Assembly (NCBI GenBank): GCA_030536455.1
Contig: JAUNPZ010000014.1
Location: 1 to 42,870 of the forward strand
Length of the DNA: 42,870 bases
DNA from: Lachnospiraceae bacterium
GTDB lineage: Bacteria; Bacillota; Clostridia; Lachnospirales; Lachnospiraceae
Direction of reading: 5' to 3'
In this document: piece after piece, positions 1-7,591 of the stretch
Numbering within the stretch: position 1 is the first letter of the stretch
How the letters are laid out: each line of letters starts with the position of its first letter
Position numbers and translations under genes: made by a program
The notes under the pieces: model-generated
Databases searched by the model: none
What the model was told of the DNA's origin: nothing
Seen by the model: only the letters and a program-made list of their open reading frames with translations

Positions 1-7
1 TGTCTGA

Positions 8-68
8 TATGTATATCCTGGGGATTGGCCCAGAGTCTCTACCAACTACCATAAGAGTTGACTACATA
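8..68 (+). promoter_or_regulatory. Purine riboswitch aptamer, guanine-type core
   Basis: The sequence folds as a three-way junction. P1 is TATGTA (8-13) with TACATA (63-68). P2 is 18-22 with 29-33, and its loop contains GG at 27-28. P3 is 43-47 with 56-60, and its loop contains CC at 49-50, so the usual GG/CC loop-loop contact is possible. The ligand-binding core of the family is intact: T14 (U22 of xpt numbering), T36 (U47), T40 (U51) and C62 (C74). A C at position 74 is the guanine/hypoxanthine/xanthine-type choice; adenine switches have U. Both arms are shorter than in the usual consensus. It lies upstream of the xanthine dehydrogenase operon. Family assignment is confident; the exact ligand is inferred. 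Confidence 0.88.
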
Positions 69-91
69 GTTTTTGTAGCCAGCTCTTTTTT
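54..91 (+). terminator. Riboswitch expression platform: terminator overlapping the aptamer
   Basis: Bases 54-65 pair with 75-86 in a 12-position stem with one G-U pair (58/82) and one A-C mismatch (61/79), a 9-base loop, and T86-T91 after it. The 5' arm contains the 3' strand of P3, the C74 equivalent and the first half of the P1 3' strand. Aptamer and terminator therefore cannot coexist. Ligand binding should block termination, as in the pbuE adenine switch, so this is read as an ON switch. A second T-run at 97-104 is not preceded by a convincing stem. Confidence 0.82.
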
Positions 92-216
92 GGTAGTTTT
101 TTTTATATAGGGAAGGGCTGTTTCTTTTTTCTTAGAAAACAGGAAATTGGGGCCGGTTTTGCCGGAAAAACGAAGGGCGGAAACATACGGACGCAAAAAA
201 ATAAGGAGGAAGCGTA

Positions 217-2643
217 ATGAAAATTGTGGGGCAGGAAATGAAGCGGGTTGATGCATTCGGCAAAGTAACCGGAGAAGCGAAATACACTGCGGACTTAGAG
301 CCAAGAGATATTCTTCATGGCCGGGTGATTCATTCAACCATCGCGAATGGTCTGGTGAAAAGCTTTGATTTAAGTGAGGCAGAGAAGGTGCCGGGGGTGG
401 TGAAGATTGTCACCTGCTTCGATGTGCCGGACTGTCCGTTCCCGACCGCAGGACATCCGTGGAGCGTGGAGACGAAGCATCAGGATATCCGTGACCGGAA
501 GCTGCTGAATCAGAGAGTCCGCCTGTACGGCGACGACATCGCAGCCGTGATTGCGGAGAATGAGGTTGCGGCAGCCCAGGCGGCGCGCCTGGTAAAGGTG
601 GAGTATGAGGAATATGCACCGATCGTGACCGTAGAAGCGGCCATGAGTCCGGATGCAGCCCCGCTTCACCCGGATTTAAGAAAAGATAACGTGATCGTAC
701 ACTCCCATATGACCATGGGAGACAAGGATTTTACTTTCCAGAAGGGGGAAGAGAAGGCAAAAGAGCTTTACGGGGAAGAGGAAATCGTGGAGATTGATAA
801 GGTATATAACACGCCGCGCATCTCTCACTGCCACATCGAGCTTCCGGTATCCTGGGCGTATGTGGATGTGAACGGAAAGGTGACGGTAGTTTCCTCCACC
901 CAGATTCCTCATATCGTAAGACGGTGTACCGCTCAGGCGCTGGGCATTCCGGTGGGCCAGGTCCGCATCATCAAGCCTTATATCGGCGGCGGTTTCGGAA
1001 ACAAGCAGGACGTTCTGTATGAGCCGTTAAATGCCTTTCTTTCCACCTGCGTAGGCGGACGGGCGGTGAGACTGGAAATCAGCCGGGAGGAAACCATCAC
1101 CGGAACCAGAACCAGACATGCCATCGAAGGAAGATGTAAGGGACTGGTGACGAAGGAGGGCCGCATCCTGGCCAGAAAGCTGGATGCATACGCCAACAAC
1201 GGCGGCTATGCTTCCCACGGCCATGCCATCTGCGCCAACTGCGGCAATATATTCAAGGATTTATACCGGGACGAGCTGGGAACCGAGGTAGACTGCTGGA
1301 CGGTATACACCAGCTCTCCGACTGCCGGCGCCATGAGAGGCTACGGCATCCCACAGGCAGCCTGGTTTGCAGAGTGTCTGGCGGACGATATGGCAGAGGC
1401 GGTTGGTATGGACCCATGTGAGTTCCGCCTGAAAAACTGTATGGAAGAGGGCTTTGTGGACCCGTCCAACGGCATTACCTTCCATTCCTATGGACTGAAA
1501 AAGTGTATCGAAGAGGGAAAGAAGCATATTCACTGGGAGGAAAAGCGGGAAGCCTACAAGAACCAGACCGGACCGGTCCGCAGAGGCGTGGGCATGGCGA
1601 TTTTCTGCTACAAGACCGGTGTTTATCCGATTTCTCTGGAGACGGCTTCGGCGCGGATGGTGCTGAATCAGGACGGCTCCATGCAGCTTTGCATGGGCGC
1701 AACGGAAATCGGCCAGGGCGCGGATACCGTATTTACCCAGATGGCGGCAGAAACCACCGGCATTTCCTATAATCAGGTTTATATCGTTTCCACCCAGGAT
1801 ACGGATACCACACCATTTGACACCGGCGCTTATGCATCCCGCCAGACCTATGTATCGGGTATGGCCTGCAAGAAGTGCGGTGAGGAATTCCGTGGAACGA
1901 TTCTGGAATACGCGGCTTATATGTTAAATCATGAGGTGAGCGACATCTCCAAGACCGTATATGCGGATGTGGTAAAGGAGGCGGCAGGCAAGCTTCGTCA
2001 GGCGCTGGGACTTCATGAGGGCGATGAGGTGACGGCAGCTATGCTGGACATCGTGGACAGCCGGATTGTGGTAAGCGGCGGAGAACCGGTGCTGTTTGAT
2101 ACCGGCGTAGTGGCGGATACCGCATTCTACTCCTTAGACCGCTCCCAGCATATCACGGCAGAGGTAACCAACCAGTGCAAGCAGAACACCTTTGCATCCG
2201 GCTGCTGCTTCGCTGAGGTGGAGGTGGATATGCCTCTCGGTCTGGTAACGGTAAAGGATATCATCAATGTACATGACTCCGGCGTTCTGATTAACCCGAA
2301 GACGGCGGAGGCGCAGGTTCACGGCGGCATGAGCATGGGACTGGGCTACGGCCTTTCCGAGGAGCTTCTGGTTGATGAGAAGACCGGAAGAACCTTGAAC
2401 AATAACCTGCTGGATTACAAGATCCCGACGGCTATGGATTCGCCGGACCTTCATGTAAAATTCGTACAGTTAGAGGACCCCACCGGCCCTTATGGAAATA
2501 AAGCGTTAGGCGAGCCGCCGGCAATCCCGGTAGGTCCGGCGCTGCGGAATGCGATTCTTCATGCAACCGGCGTACATATGGACCGGATGCCGATGACGGC
2601 GCAGCGGCTGATTGCGGCATTTAAGGAGAACGGGCTGATTTAG
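217..2643 (+). CDS. xdhA: Xanthine dehydrogenase-type molybdenum hydroxylase, Mo-binding subunit
   Basis: 808-residue large subunit of a three-subunit molybdenum hydroxylase. It carries the molybdopterin cofactor and hydroxylates a purine or other N-heterocycle in the cytoplasm. Visible family marks are the N-terminal a/b hammerhead region, the glycine-rich GGGFGNKQD motif starting at G257, MRGYG in place of the usual FRGFG, the QGADT segment, and the C-terminal LGEPP motif whose glutamate (E766) corresponds to the catalytic Glu. The start is set by AAGGAGG about eight bases upstream. It is the first gene after the purine riboswitch and is followed within 14 bases by the FAD subunit. The xanthine permease in the same operon supports a purine substrate, although hypoxanthine, xanthine or another heterocycle cannot be separated from sequence. 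No maturation factor or selenium gene is nearby. Confidence 0.9.
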   Translation: MKIVGQEMKRVDAFGKVTGEAKYTADLEPRDILHGRVIHSTIANGLVKSFDLSEAEKVPGVVKIVTCFDVPDCPFPTAGHPWSVETKHQDIRDRKLLNQRVRLYGDDIAAVIAENEVAAAQAARLVKVEYEEYAPIVTVEAAMSPDAAPLHPDLRKDNVIVHSHMTMGDKDFTFQKGEEKAKELYGEEEIVEIDKVYNTPRISHCHIELPVSWAYVDVNGKVTVVSSTQIPHIVRRCTAQALGIPVGQVRIIKPYIGGGFGNKQDVLYEPLNAFLSTCVGGRAVRLEISREETITGTRTRHAIEGRCKGLVTKEGRILARKLDAYANNGGYASHGHAICANCGNIFKDLYRDELGTEVDCWTVYTSSPTAGAMRGYGIPQAAWFAECLADDMAEAVGMDPCEFRLKNCMEEGFVDPSNGITFHSYGLKKCIEEGKKHIHWEEKREAYKNQTGPVRRGVGMAIFCYKTGVYPISLETASARMVLNQDGSMQLCMGATEIGQGADTVFTQMAAETTGISYNQVYIVSTQDTDTTPFDTGAYASRQTYVSGMACKKCGEEFRGTILEYAAYMLNHEVSDISKTVYADVVKEAAGKLRQALGLHEGDEVTAAMLDIVDSRIVVSGGEPVLFDTGVVADTAFYSLDRSQHITAEVTNQCKQNTFASGCCFAEVEVDMPLGLVTVKDIINVHDSGVLINPKTAEAQVHGGMSMGLGYGLSEELLVDEKTGRTLNNNLLDYKIPTAMDSPDLHVKFVQLEDPTGPYGNKALGEPPAIPVGPALRNAILHATGVHMDRMPMTAQRLIAAFKENGLI

Positions 2644-2656
2644 GAAGGAGATTATC

Positions 2657-3547
2657 ATGTTTGATATCAAATCATTTTATGAAGCGAAGGATGTGAAAGA
2701 TGCGATTGACGCATTGGTAAAAGAACCGGCAGCCCAGATTATCAGCGGCGGCACGGATGTGCTGATTCGGGTGCGGGAAGGAAAGGATGCCGGAACGGCG
2801 CTGGTATCGGTTCATAAGATACCGGAATTAAAGGGCGTAAAGCTTTTGGAAAACGGCGATTTATGGGTAGGAGCCGGAACCTCCTTTTCCCATATCACCG
2901 GCGACCCGCTGATTCAGAAGCTGGTTCCCATGTTAGGGGAAGCGGTGGATCTGGTAGGCGGCCCTCAGATTCGGAATACGGGAACCATCGGCGGAAATAT
3001 CTGCAACGGCGCCACCTCTGCGGATTCTGCATCTACCATGTGGACGCTGGATGCGGTTGTGGTTCTGGAAGGACCGGAGGGACAGCGGAAGGTTCCGGTC
3101 CGGGAGTTCTACACCGGACCGGGAAGAACGGTTCGGGAGCGGACCGAGGTCTGCACCGGATTTCTTATCGCGAAAGAGAATTATGAGGGCTGGGCCGGAC
3201 ATTATATCAAGTACGGCAAGCGGAAGGCCATGGAGATTGCCACGTTAGGCTGCGCGGTCCGGGTAAAGCTTTCGGAAGATAAAAAGCGGATTGAGGATGT
3301 CAGGCTGGGTTACGGCGTGGCCGGCCCCACCCCTCTGCGCTGCGTGAAGGCAGAGGAAAGCTTAAAGGGCCATGAAGTGAGTGACCGGGAAGCGGTGGAG
3401 AACTTTGCAAAGACCGCTCTGACGGAGGTAAATCCACGTTCCTCCTGGAGAGCGTCCAGGGAGTTCCGTCTCCAGTTGATCGAGGAGCTTTCCAAGAGAG
3501 CGCTGGCAGAAGCAGTAAAGAAGGCAGGAGGTGCGGCAAATGCTTAA
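2657..3547 (+). CDS. xdhB: Xanthine dehydrogenase FAD-binding subunit
   Basis: 296-residue medium subunit. It binds FAD and passes electrons from the iron-sulfur clusters to the electron acceptor. The N-terminal PCMH-type FAD domain shows the ISGGTDVLIRVREG segment near residue 30 and the GTIGGNICNGATSADS loop near residue 115, both typical of this family. The C-terminal CO-dehydrogenase-flavoprotein domain follows. The start is preceded by AGGAGAT. Its last eight bases overlap the start of the 2Fe-2S subunit, so the two are translationally coupled. Gene order Mo-FAD-FeS is a common bacterial arrangement. Confidence 0.9.
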   Translation: MFDIKSFYEAKDVKDAIDALVKEPAAQIISGGTDVLIRVREGKDAGTALVSVHKIPELKGVKLLENGDLWVGAGTSFSHITGDPLIQKLVPMLGEAVDLVGGPQIRNTGTIGGNICNGATSADSASTMWTLDAVVVLEGPEGQRKVPVREFYTGPGRTVRERTEVCTGFLIAKENYEGWAGHYIKYGKRKAMEIATLGCAVRVKLSEDKKRIEDVRLGYGVAGPTPLRCVKAEESLKGHEVSDREAVENFAKTALTEVNPRSSWRASREFRLQLIEELSKRALAEAVKKAGGAANA

Positions 3548-4028
3548 GATTATTCATATGAAGGTAAATGGAAAAGAAGTGGAGCTGGCGGTGGATGAGC
3601 GGGAGTCCCTGCTGGATACCCTGCGTCAGCGCCTGGGCCTGACTTCTGTCAAGAAGGGCTGCGAGGTAGGCGAGTGCGGCGCCTGCACCGTTCTGGTGGA
3701 CGGCGAGGCCATCGACAGCTGTATCTATCTGGCAATGTGGGCCGATGGAAAGAGCGTGATGACGGTAGAAGGCTTAAAGGGGCCAAATGGAGAATTGTCC
3801 CCGATCCAGAGAATTTTTATCGAGGAGGCAGCCGTACAGTGCGGCTTCTGCACGCCTGGCCTGATCATGAGCGCGGTGGAAATCGTGGGAACGGGAAAGA
3901 AATATACCCGTGAAGAGCTGAAAAAGCAGATTTCCGGTCATCTCTGCCGCTGTACCGGCTATGAGAACATCTTAAATGCCATGGAGCGGATTATCGAAGA
4001 GGTATATCAGTTCAGTCATAAGGAATAG
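3540..4028 (+). CDS. xdhC: Xanthine dehydrogenase 2Fe-2S subunit
   Basis: 162-residue small subunit carrying two [2Fe-2S] clusters. The ferredoxin-like N-terminal domain has CEVGECGACTVLVDG, which supplies three cluster cysteines, with the fourth in the following DSC segment. The C-terminal helical domain has QCGFCTPG and HLCRCTGY, the hallmark of the second cluster. The start at 3540 is chosen because GGAGGT lies eight bases upstream; a frame-extended start at 3531 would sit inside that ribosome binding site. It overlaps the end of the FAD subunit by eight bases. The name xdhC follows the E. coli three-subunit convention, not the unrelated XdhC maturation factor. Confidence 0.9.
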   Translation: MLKIIHMKVNGKEVELAVDERESLLDTLRQRLGLTSVKKGCEVGECGACTVLVDGEAIDSCIYLAMWADGKSVMTVEGLKGPNGELSPIQRIFIEEAAVQCGFCTPGLIMSAVEIVGTGKKYTREELKKQISGHLCRCTGYENILNAMERIIEEVYQFSHKE

Positions 4029-4045
4029 AAAGAGGGGAAAATACC

Positions 4046-5386
4046 ATGAGCAGCAACACCGATTGCAGTATCAACAACATCTACAAGCTGGAAGGAAGAG
4101 TGCCGGTCACAAAGGCCATTCCTTTTGGCCTCCAGCACATTTTAGCCATGTTTGTGGCCAACCTTGCGCCGATTACCATTATCGCAGGGGCCGCCCAGCC
4201 GGCGCTGACCCAGGCGCAGGTAGGTGTCCTGCTGCAGAACGCCATGTTCGTGGCCGGCATCGCAACCTTGATTCAGCTTTATCCAATCTGGCGGATTGGT
4301 TCCAAGCTTCCGGTGGTTATGGGCGTCAGCTTTACCTTCGTAACGGTGTTAAGCACCATCGCGGCCAATTACGGCTATCCGGCCGTCATCGGCGCGGTAT
4401 TAATCGGCGGTTTGTTTGAAGGTACTCTGGGACTTCTGGCAAAATACTGGAGAAAAATCATCACTCCAATCGTAGCTGCATCGGTTGTTACTGCAATCGG
4501 ATTTTCCCTGTTTACCGTAGGCGCCCGCTCCTTCGGCGGCGGCTATAATGAAGATTTCGGTTCTGCACAGAACCTGATTCTGGGAACCGTTACCCTGGTC
4601 ACCTGTCTGCTGTGGAATATTTTGGCGAAAGGATATTTAAAGCAGTTATCCGTTTTGGCCGGTCTTGTAGTCGGATACATTCTGGCTATCGTTCTGGGCA
4701 AGGTGGATTTAAGTCTGATTTTATCCGGCGGTTTTGTGGCTCTGCCAAAGCTTCTGCCGTTTATGCCGGAATTCCATCCGGGAGCCATTCTTTCTGCCTG
4801 CATCATCTTCCTGGTGTCGGCGGCAGAAACCATCGGCGATACCTCGGCGCTTGTTTCCGGCGGCTTAAACCGTGAGATTACCGGCGAAGAGATATCCGGC
4901 TCCCTGGCCTGCGACGGCTACGGCTCCTTCATTTCTTCCCTGTTCGGCTGTCCTCCGGTTACCTCCTTCTCACAGAACGTAGGTCTGGTAGCCATGACCA
5001 AGGTGGTAAACCGTTTCACCATCATGACCGGCGCGGTATGCATGATCCTGGCGGGTCTTCTTCCTCCGGTCGGCAATTTCTTTGCCTCCCTGCCGGATGC
5101 GGTGCTGGGCGGATGTACCATAATGATGTTCGGAACCATCCTGACTTCCGGTATCCAGATGGTGGCAGCCTGCGGTTTCTCCCAGAGAAACGTTGTCATC
5201 GCTGCTTTATCCCTGTCTATGGGAATCGGATTCACCGCGGCCAGCGAGGTTGGAATCTGGAATATCTTCCCGCCGTTAATCCAGTCTGTGTTCTCTGCGA
5301 ATGTGGTGGCCGTGGTATTTGTGGTGTCTATCATCCTGAGCCTGGTTCTGCCGAAGGATATGGATATTAAGAAGGTGGAAGGGTAA
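4046..5386 (+). CDS. NCS2-family xanthine/urate-type permease
   Basis: 446-residue polytopic membrane protein of the nucleobase:cation symporter-2 family, with about 12-14 hydrophobic segments. It shows the purine-type LQHILAMF motif in TM1, the ETIGDTSA segment, and the CPPVTSFSQNVG substrate-site motif typical of xanthine/uric acid carriers (PbuX, XanQ, YgfU). It probably imports xanthine or a related oxopurine for the dehydrogenase encoded just upstream. It is 17 bases behind xdhC with a GAGGGG ribosome binding site, so it is the last gene of the riboswitch-controlled operon. A second NCS2 protein at 31976-33235 is of the uracil type and clearly different. Confidence 0.87.
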   Translation: MSSNTDCSINNIYKLEGRVPVTKAIPFGLQHILAMFVANLAPITIIAGAAQPALTQAQVGVLLQNAMFVAGIATLIQLYPIWRIGSKLPVVMGVSFTFVTVLSTIAANYGYPAVIGAVLIGGLFEGTLGLLAKYWRKIITPIVAASVVTAIGFSLFTVGARSFGGGYNEDFGSAQNLILGTVTLVTCLLWNILAKGYLKQLSVLAGLVVGYILAIVLGKVDLSLILSGGFVALPKLLPFMPEFHPGAILSACIIFLVSAAETIGDTSALVSGGLNREITGEEISGSLACDGYGSFISSLFGCPPVTSFSQNVGLVAMTKVVNRFTIMTGAVCMILAGLLPPVGNFFASLPDAVLGGCTIMMFGTILTSGIQMVAACGFSQRNVVIAALSLSMGIGFTAASEVGIWNIFPPLIQSVFSANVVAVVFVVSIILSLVLPKDMDIKKVEG

Positions 5387-5406
5387 AATTCGTGTCCATA
5401 CGCTGC

Positions 5407-5455
5407 GAAGCAGACGGACAGAAGCCGTCGCTCCTTGCTTCTGTCCGTCTGCTTC
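5407..5455. repeat. 19-bp perfect inverted repeat after the permease
   Basis: Arms GAAGCAGACGGACAGAAGC (5407-5425) and its exact complement (5437-5455) are separated by 11 bases; weaker pairing continues outward at 5402-5405 with 5457-5460. No T-run follows on either strand, so it is not a classical intrinsic terminator, though it is placed where the xdh operon should end. It could be a processing or 3'-stabilising hairpin, or a small palindromic repeat element. The remaining bases up to 5598 are AT-rich and show no gene. Confidence 0.75.
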
Positions 5456-5598
5456 ACGGCTGTGTATTGGTATCCTGTGTATGAAAGTTCAATGGTTGAA
5501 AATTTGCATTCAAAATTCAAATCCCCAAAAAGCAACGATGAGAATTTACGGATGAAAATTCGTCAAAAGTTCAAAATTGAAAAAATTGAAAAAAGTGC

Positions 5599-5627
5599 TT
5601 GACGAAACCATATTACTTGTGTATAAT
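5599..5627 (+). promoter_or_regulatory. Promoter of tRNA-Gln
   Basis: TTGACG (5599-5604) and TATAAT (5622-5627) are separated by exactly 17 bases. The tRNA begins about 41 bases after the -10 box. Confidence 0.88.
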
Positions 5628-5667
5628 AACTTTCGCAGTCGCAAATAAGGCGGCAAAAACAAAATAA

Positions 5668-5740
5668 TGGGCTATCGCCAAATGGTAAGGCAACGGACTC
5701 TGACTCCGTCATTTTCAAGGTTCGAATCCTTGTAGCCCAG
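5668..5740 (+). tRNA. tRNA-Gln (anticodon CTG)
   Basis: 73-base cloverleaf. The acceptor stem TGGGCTA (5668-5674) pairs with TAGCCCA (5733-5739) and is followed by discriminator G. The anticodon stem ACGGA/TCCGT encloses the loop CTCTGAC, giving anticodon CTG, which reads CAG. The T-arm contains GGTTCGAATCC. The 3' CCA is not encoded. It is flanked by its own promoter and terminator, so it is a single-gene transcript. Confidence 0.95.
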
Positions 5741-5749
5741 TTTTTTAGG

Positions 5750-5776
5750 ACTTCCTCGTGTGAGGGAGTTTTTTTT
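5750..5776 (+). terminator. Terminator of tRNA-Gln
   Basis: ACTTCCTC (5750-5757) pairs with GAGGGAGT (5762-5769) through eight pairs including one G-U, with a GTGT loop and a run of eight T. Confidence 0.9.
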
Positions 5777-5825
5777 ACTCAAAATTAATTTACAAAAAAT
5801 GGTAGAACAAGTCGAAAGAATGTGG

Positions 5826-5831
5826 TATAAT
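5826..5831 (+). promoter_or_regulatory. -10 element for the 29-residue membrane protein
   Basis: TATAAT preceded by TGTGG. No good -35 box lies at 17 bases (5803-5808 reads TAGAAC). The start codon is about 43 bases downstream. Confidence 0.6.
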
Positions 5832-5873
5832 TACTATGCTGTCGAACCTCCAGCAGAAAGGGGGTGATTTTGT

Positions 5874-5963
5874 ATGAGCGATATTATTTTAGCGTTCATG
5901 ATCTCTGTCGCAGCAAGTGTAGCTGGCTATTACATATGCAAATGGCTGGATGGAGATAAGTAG
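5874..5963 (+). CDS. Tiny single-membrane-segment protein, 29 residues
   Basis: The ORF starts at ATG 5874, preceded by AAAGGGGG about eight bases upstream, and ends at TAG 5961-5963. The product has a short acidic start (MSD), one hydrophobic segment of about 20 residues, and a charged C-terminus with YYICKWLDGDK. It has its own -10 box and a strong terminator (6006-6038), so it is a monocistronic unit. From memory, similar very small proteins ending in YYICKWLD are scattered through Firmicutes genomes, usually unannotated; this recollection needs a search. The size, membrane segment and isolated transcript resemble type I toxins or small membrane regulators, but no antitoxin RNA can be demonstrated here. 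Function unknown. Confidence 0.7.
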   Translation: MSDIILAFMISVAASVAGYYICKWLDGDK

Positions 5964-6005
5964 ACAGCATCAGCATAAACGGAACAGCTCACCGCAACGA
6001 GCAAG

Positions 6006-6038
6006 AAAAACCCCGGAGTCACGACCTCCGGGGTTTTT
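6006..6038. terminator. Strong terminator after the 29-residue ORF
   Basis: CCCCGGAG (6011-6018) pairs perfectly with CTCCGGGG (6026-6033). It is flanked by five A and five T, so it can work on both strands. Confidence 0.9.
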
Positions 6039-6045
6039 CGATTCA

Positions 6046-6189
6046 TTTTGTATGAGCTCTTTTAGCGTTCATTTGGCTATCCCTATCATATGCGATTTTA
6101 TCCCAAAAGTCAACTACAATTTATATTTCGCCCGATTTTGTATGTTTTGCATAAATCGAGGAGGAAAATCTATGCAAAAGGCTGATTGA
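6046..6189 (+). pseudogene. Decayed copy of the 29-residue membrane protein gene
   Basis: Two 13-base blocks of the intact ORF recur in the same order: ATTTTGTATGAGC (around 5867-5879 and 6045-6057) and TTTTAGCGTTCAT (5887-5899 and 6060-6072). These are followed by shared GGCTAT and CATATGC blocks. The copy lacks six bases between the first blocks and about 20 bases of the hydrophobic core, and has no ribosome binding site at ATG 6052. The frame from 6052 runs to TGA 6187-6189 (45 codons) without the YYICKWLD end. Its last five codons (ATG 6172, MQKAD) follow a strong GAGGAGG and could instead form a leader peptide of cyuA. Confidence 0.5.
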
Positions 6190-6266
6190 CAGCTAATATG
6201 AACATTGATATGATTAGTGATATAAATAGCATGTACCGAGAATATACAATAAGGAGAAGGATGATT

Positions 6267-7568
6267 ATGGGAAAGGCACTGGACAAGAATGTATATGATA
6301 ATTATGTGATGATTTTAAAGAACGAACTGATTCCGGCATTGGGCTGTACAGAACCGATTGCAATTGCTTATGCAGCGGCAAAGGCGAGAGAGGTTCTGGG
6401 ACAGATGCCGGAGTCTATGGAGATGGTGTGCAGCGGAAATATCATTAAGAATGTAAAGGGCGTTACCGTTCCGAATTCCGGCGGTCTGAAGGGAATTGAT
6501 GTGGCGGCTGCTTTAGGCGTGGTAGGCGGCGATGCTTCCAGAGAGCTGGAGGTGCTGGAAGGCGTGACGGCGGAGGATATCGAGAAGACCAAGGAGATGG
6601 TTCAGAAAGGGTTCTGTACCTGTACCTTGGAGGAGGGCGTAGCCAATCTTTATATCGTAGCCAAGGTGTTTGCCGGGGAGCACAGCGCAGAGGTGACCAT
6701 CATCAACCGCCACACCCTGATTACGAAGATTGTGAAGGACGGCCAGATTATCTTTGAACATCAGCTTCACGACAGAAAATCGGAGAAGGGCGGAGACAAG
6801 TCCCTGTTAAATGTAAAGGACATCCTGACTTTCGCAGATACGCTGGACCTTGCCGATATCGAAGAAACCATCGGAATGCAGATTGAGAAGAACACCGCCA
6901 TCTCCCAGGAGGGCGTAATTCATCCTTATGGTGCACAGATTGGCCGTACCCTTCTGGATGTGTATGGAAATGATGTAAGAACCCGCGCAAGAGCCAAGGC
7001 GGCGGCCGGTTCCGATGCCCGTATGGGCGGCTGCTCCATGCCGGTTGTGATTAACTCCGGAAGCGGCAACCAGGGCATGACGGTTTCTCTGCCGGTTATT
7101 GAGTTCGCAAAGGAGTATGATGCGACCAGGGAACAGCTTTACCGTGCGCTGGTGGTCGGAAACCTGATTTCCATTCACCAGAAGAAGTACATCGGAAGCC
7201 TGTCTGCATACTGCGGAGCGGTCAGCGCAGCCTGCGGCGCCGGAGCGGCCATCACTTATTTAAGAGGCGGCACCTATGAAGAGGTGGGCCTTACCATCAT
7301 CAATACCATCGGAAATGTGGGCGGCATCGTCTGTGACGGTGCAAAGTCTTCCTGTGCGGCAAAGATTGCCTCTGCAGTGGATGCGGCGATTCTGGGCCAT
7401 TACATGGCGATGAAGCACGTTTCCTTCCAGCCTGGCGAAGGTATTGTACAGGAGAATCTGGAGGATACCATCAAGAGTATGGGCTACATCGGCCGTGTGG
7501 GCATGAAGATGACGGATACCGAGATTTTGAACATTATGATTGACCGGGTTGATAAAGATAAGATGTAA
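6267..7568 (+). CDS. cyuA: L-cysteine desulfidase (CyuA/UPF0597 family)
   Basis: 433-residue protein of the serine dehydratase alpha-like family that degrades L-cysteine to pyruvate, sulfide and ammonia using a [4Fe-4S] cluster. The family cysteines are present: C27 in LGCTEP, a second ligand in the YCGAVSAAC segment (C316/C323), and a third in VCDGAKSSC (C356/C363). The usual length is about 430-440. The start at 6267 is chosen because AAGGAGAA lies eight bases upstream; ATG 6261 would be only two bases from it, and upstream extensions enter leader sequence. The gene is alone, ended by its own terminator, and faces a convergent GntR gene that may or may not control it. Confidence 0.87.
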   Translation: MGKALDKNVYDNYVMILKNELIPALGCTEPIAIAYAAAKAREVLGQMPESMEMVCSGNIIKNVKGVTVPNSGGLKGIDVAAALGVVGGDASRELEVLEGVTAEDIEKTKEMVQKGFCTCTLEEGVANLYIVAKVFAGEHSAEVTIINRHTLITKIVKDGQIIFEHQLHDRKSEKGGDKSLLNVKDILTFADTLDLADIEETIGMQIEKNTAISQEGVIHPYGAQIGRTLLDVYGNDVRTRARAKAAAGSDARMGGCSMPVVINSGSGNQGMTVSLPVIEFAKEYDATREQLYRALVVGNLISIHQKKYIGSLSAYCGAVSAACGAGAAITYLRGGTYEEVGLTIINTIGNVGGIVCDGAKSSCAAKIASAVDAAILGHYMAMKHVSFQPGEGIVQENLEDTIKSMGYIGRVGMKMTDTEILNIMIDRVDKDKM

Positions 7569-7591
7569 AGACAGAAATGAAATGAAAAAAT

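Noticed and set aside
217..4028. Selenium-dependent molybdenum hydroxylase locus
   Set aside because: No selenium-cofactor maturation genes or in-frame UGA codons are visible in the operon.
4918..5535. Minus-strand frame of about 205 codons over the permease end
   Set aside because: It shadows the permease and the long hairpin, and has no ribosome site or family marks.
5668..5740. tRNA-Gln as an integration site
   Set aside because: No partial 3' tRNA repeat, integrase or composition shift was seen next to it.
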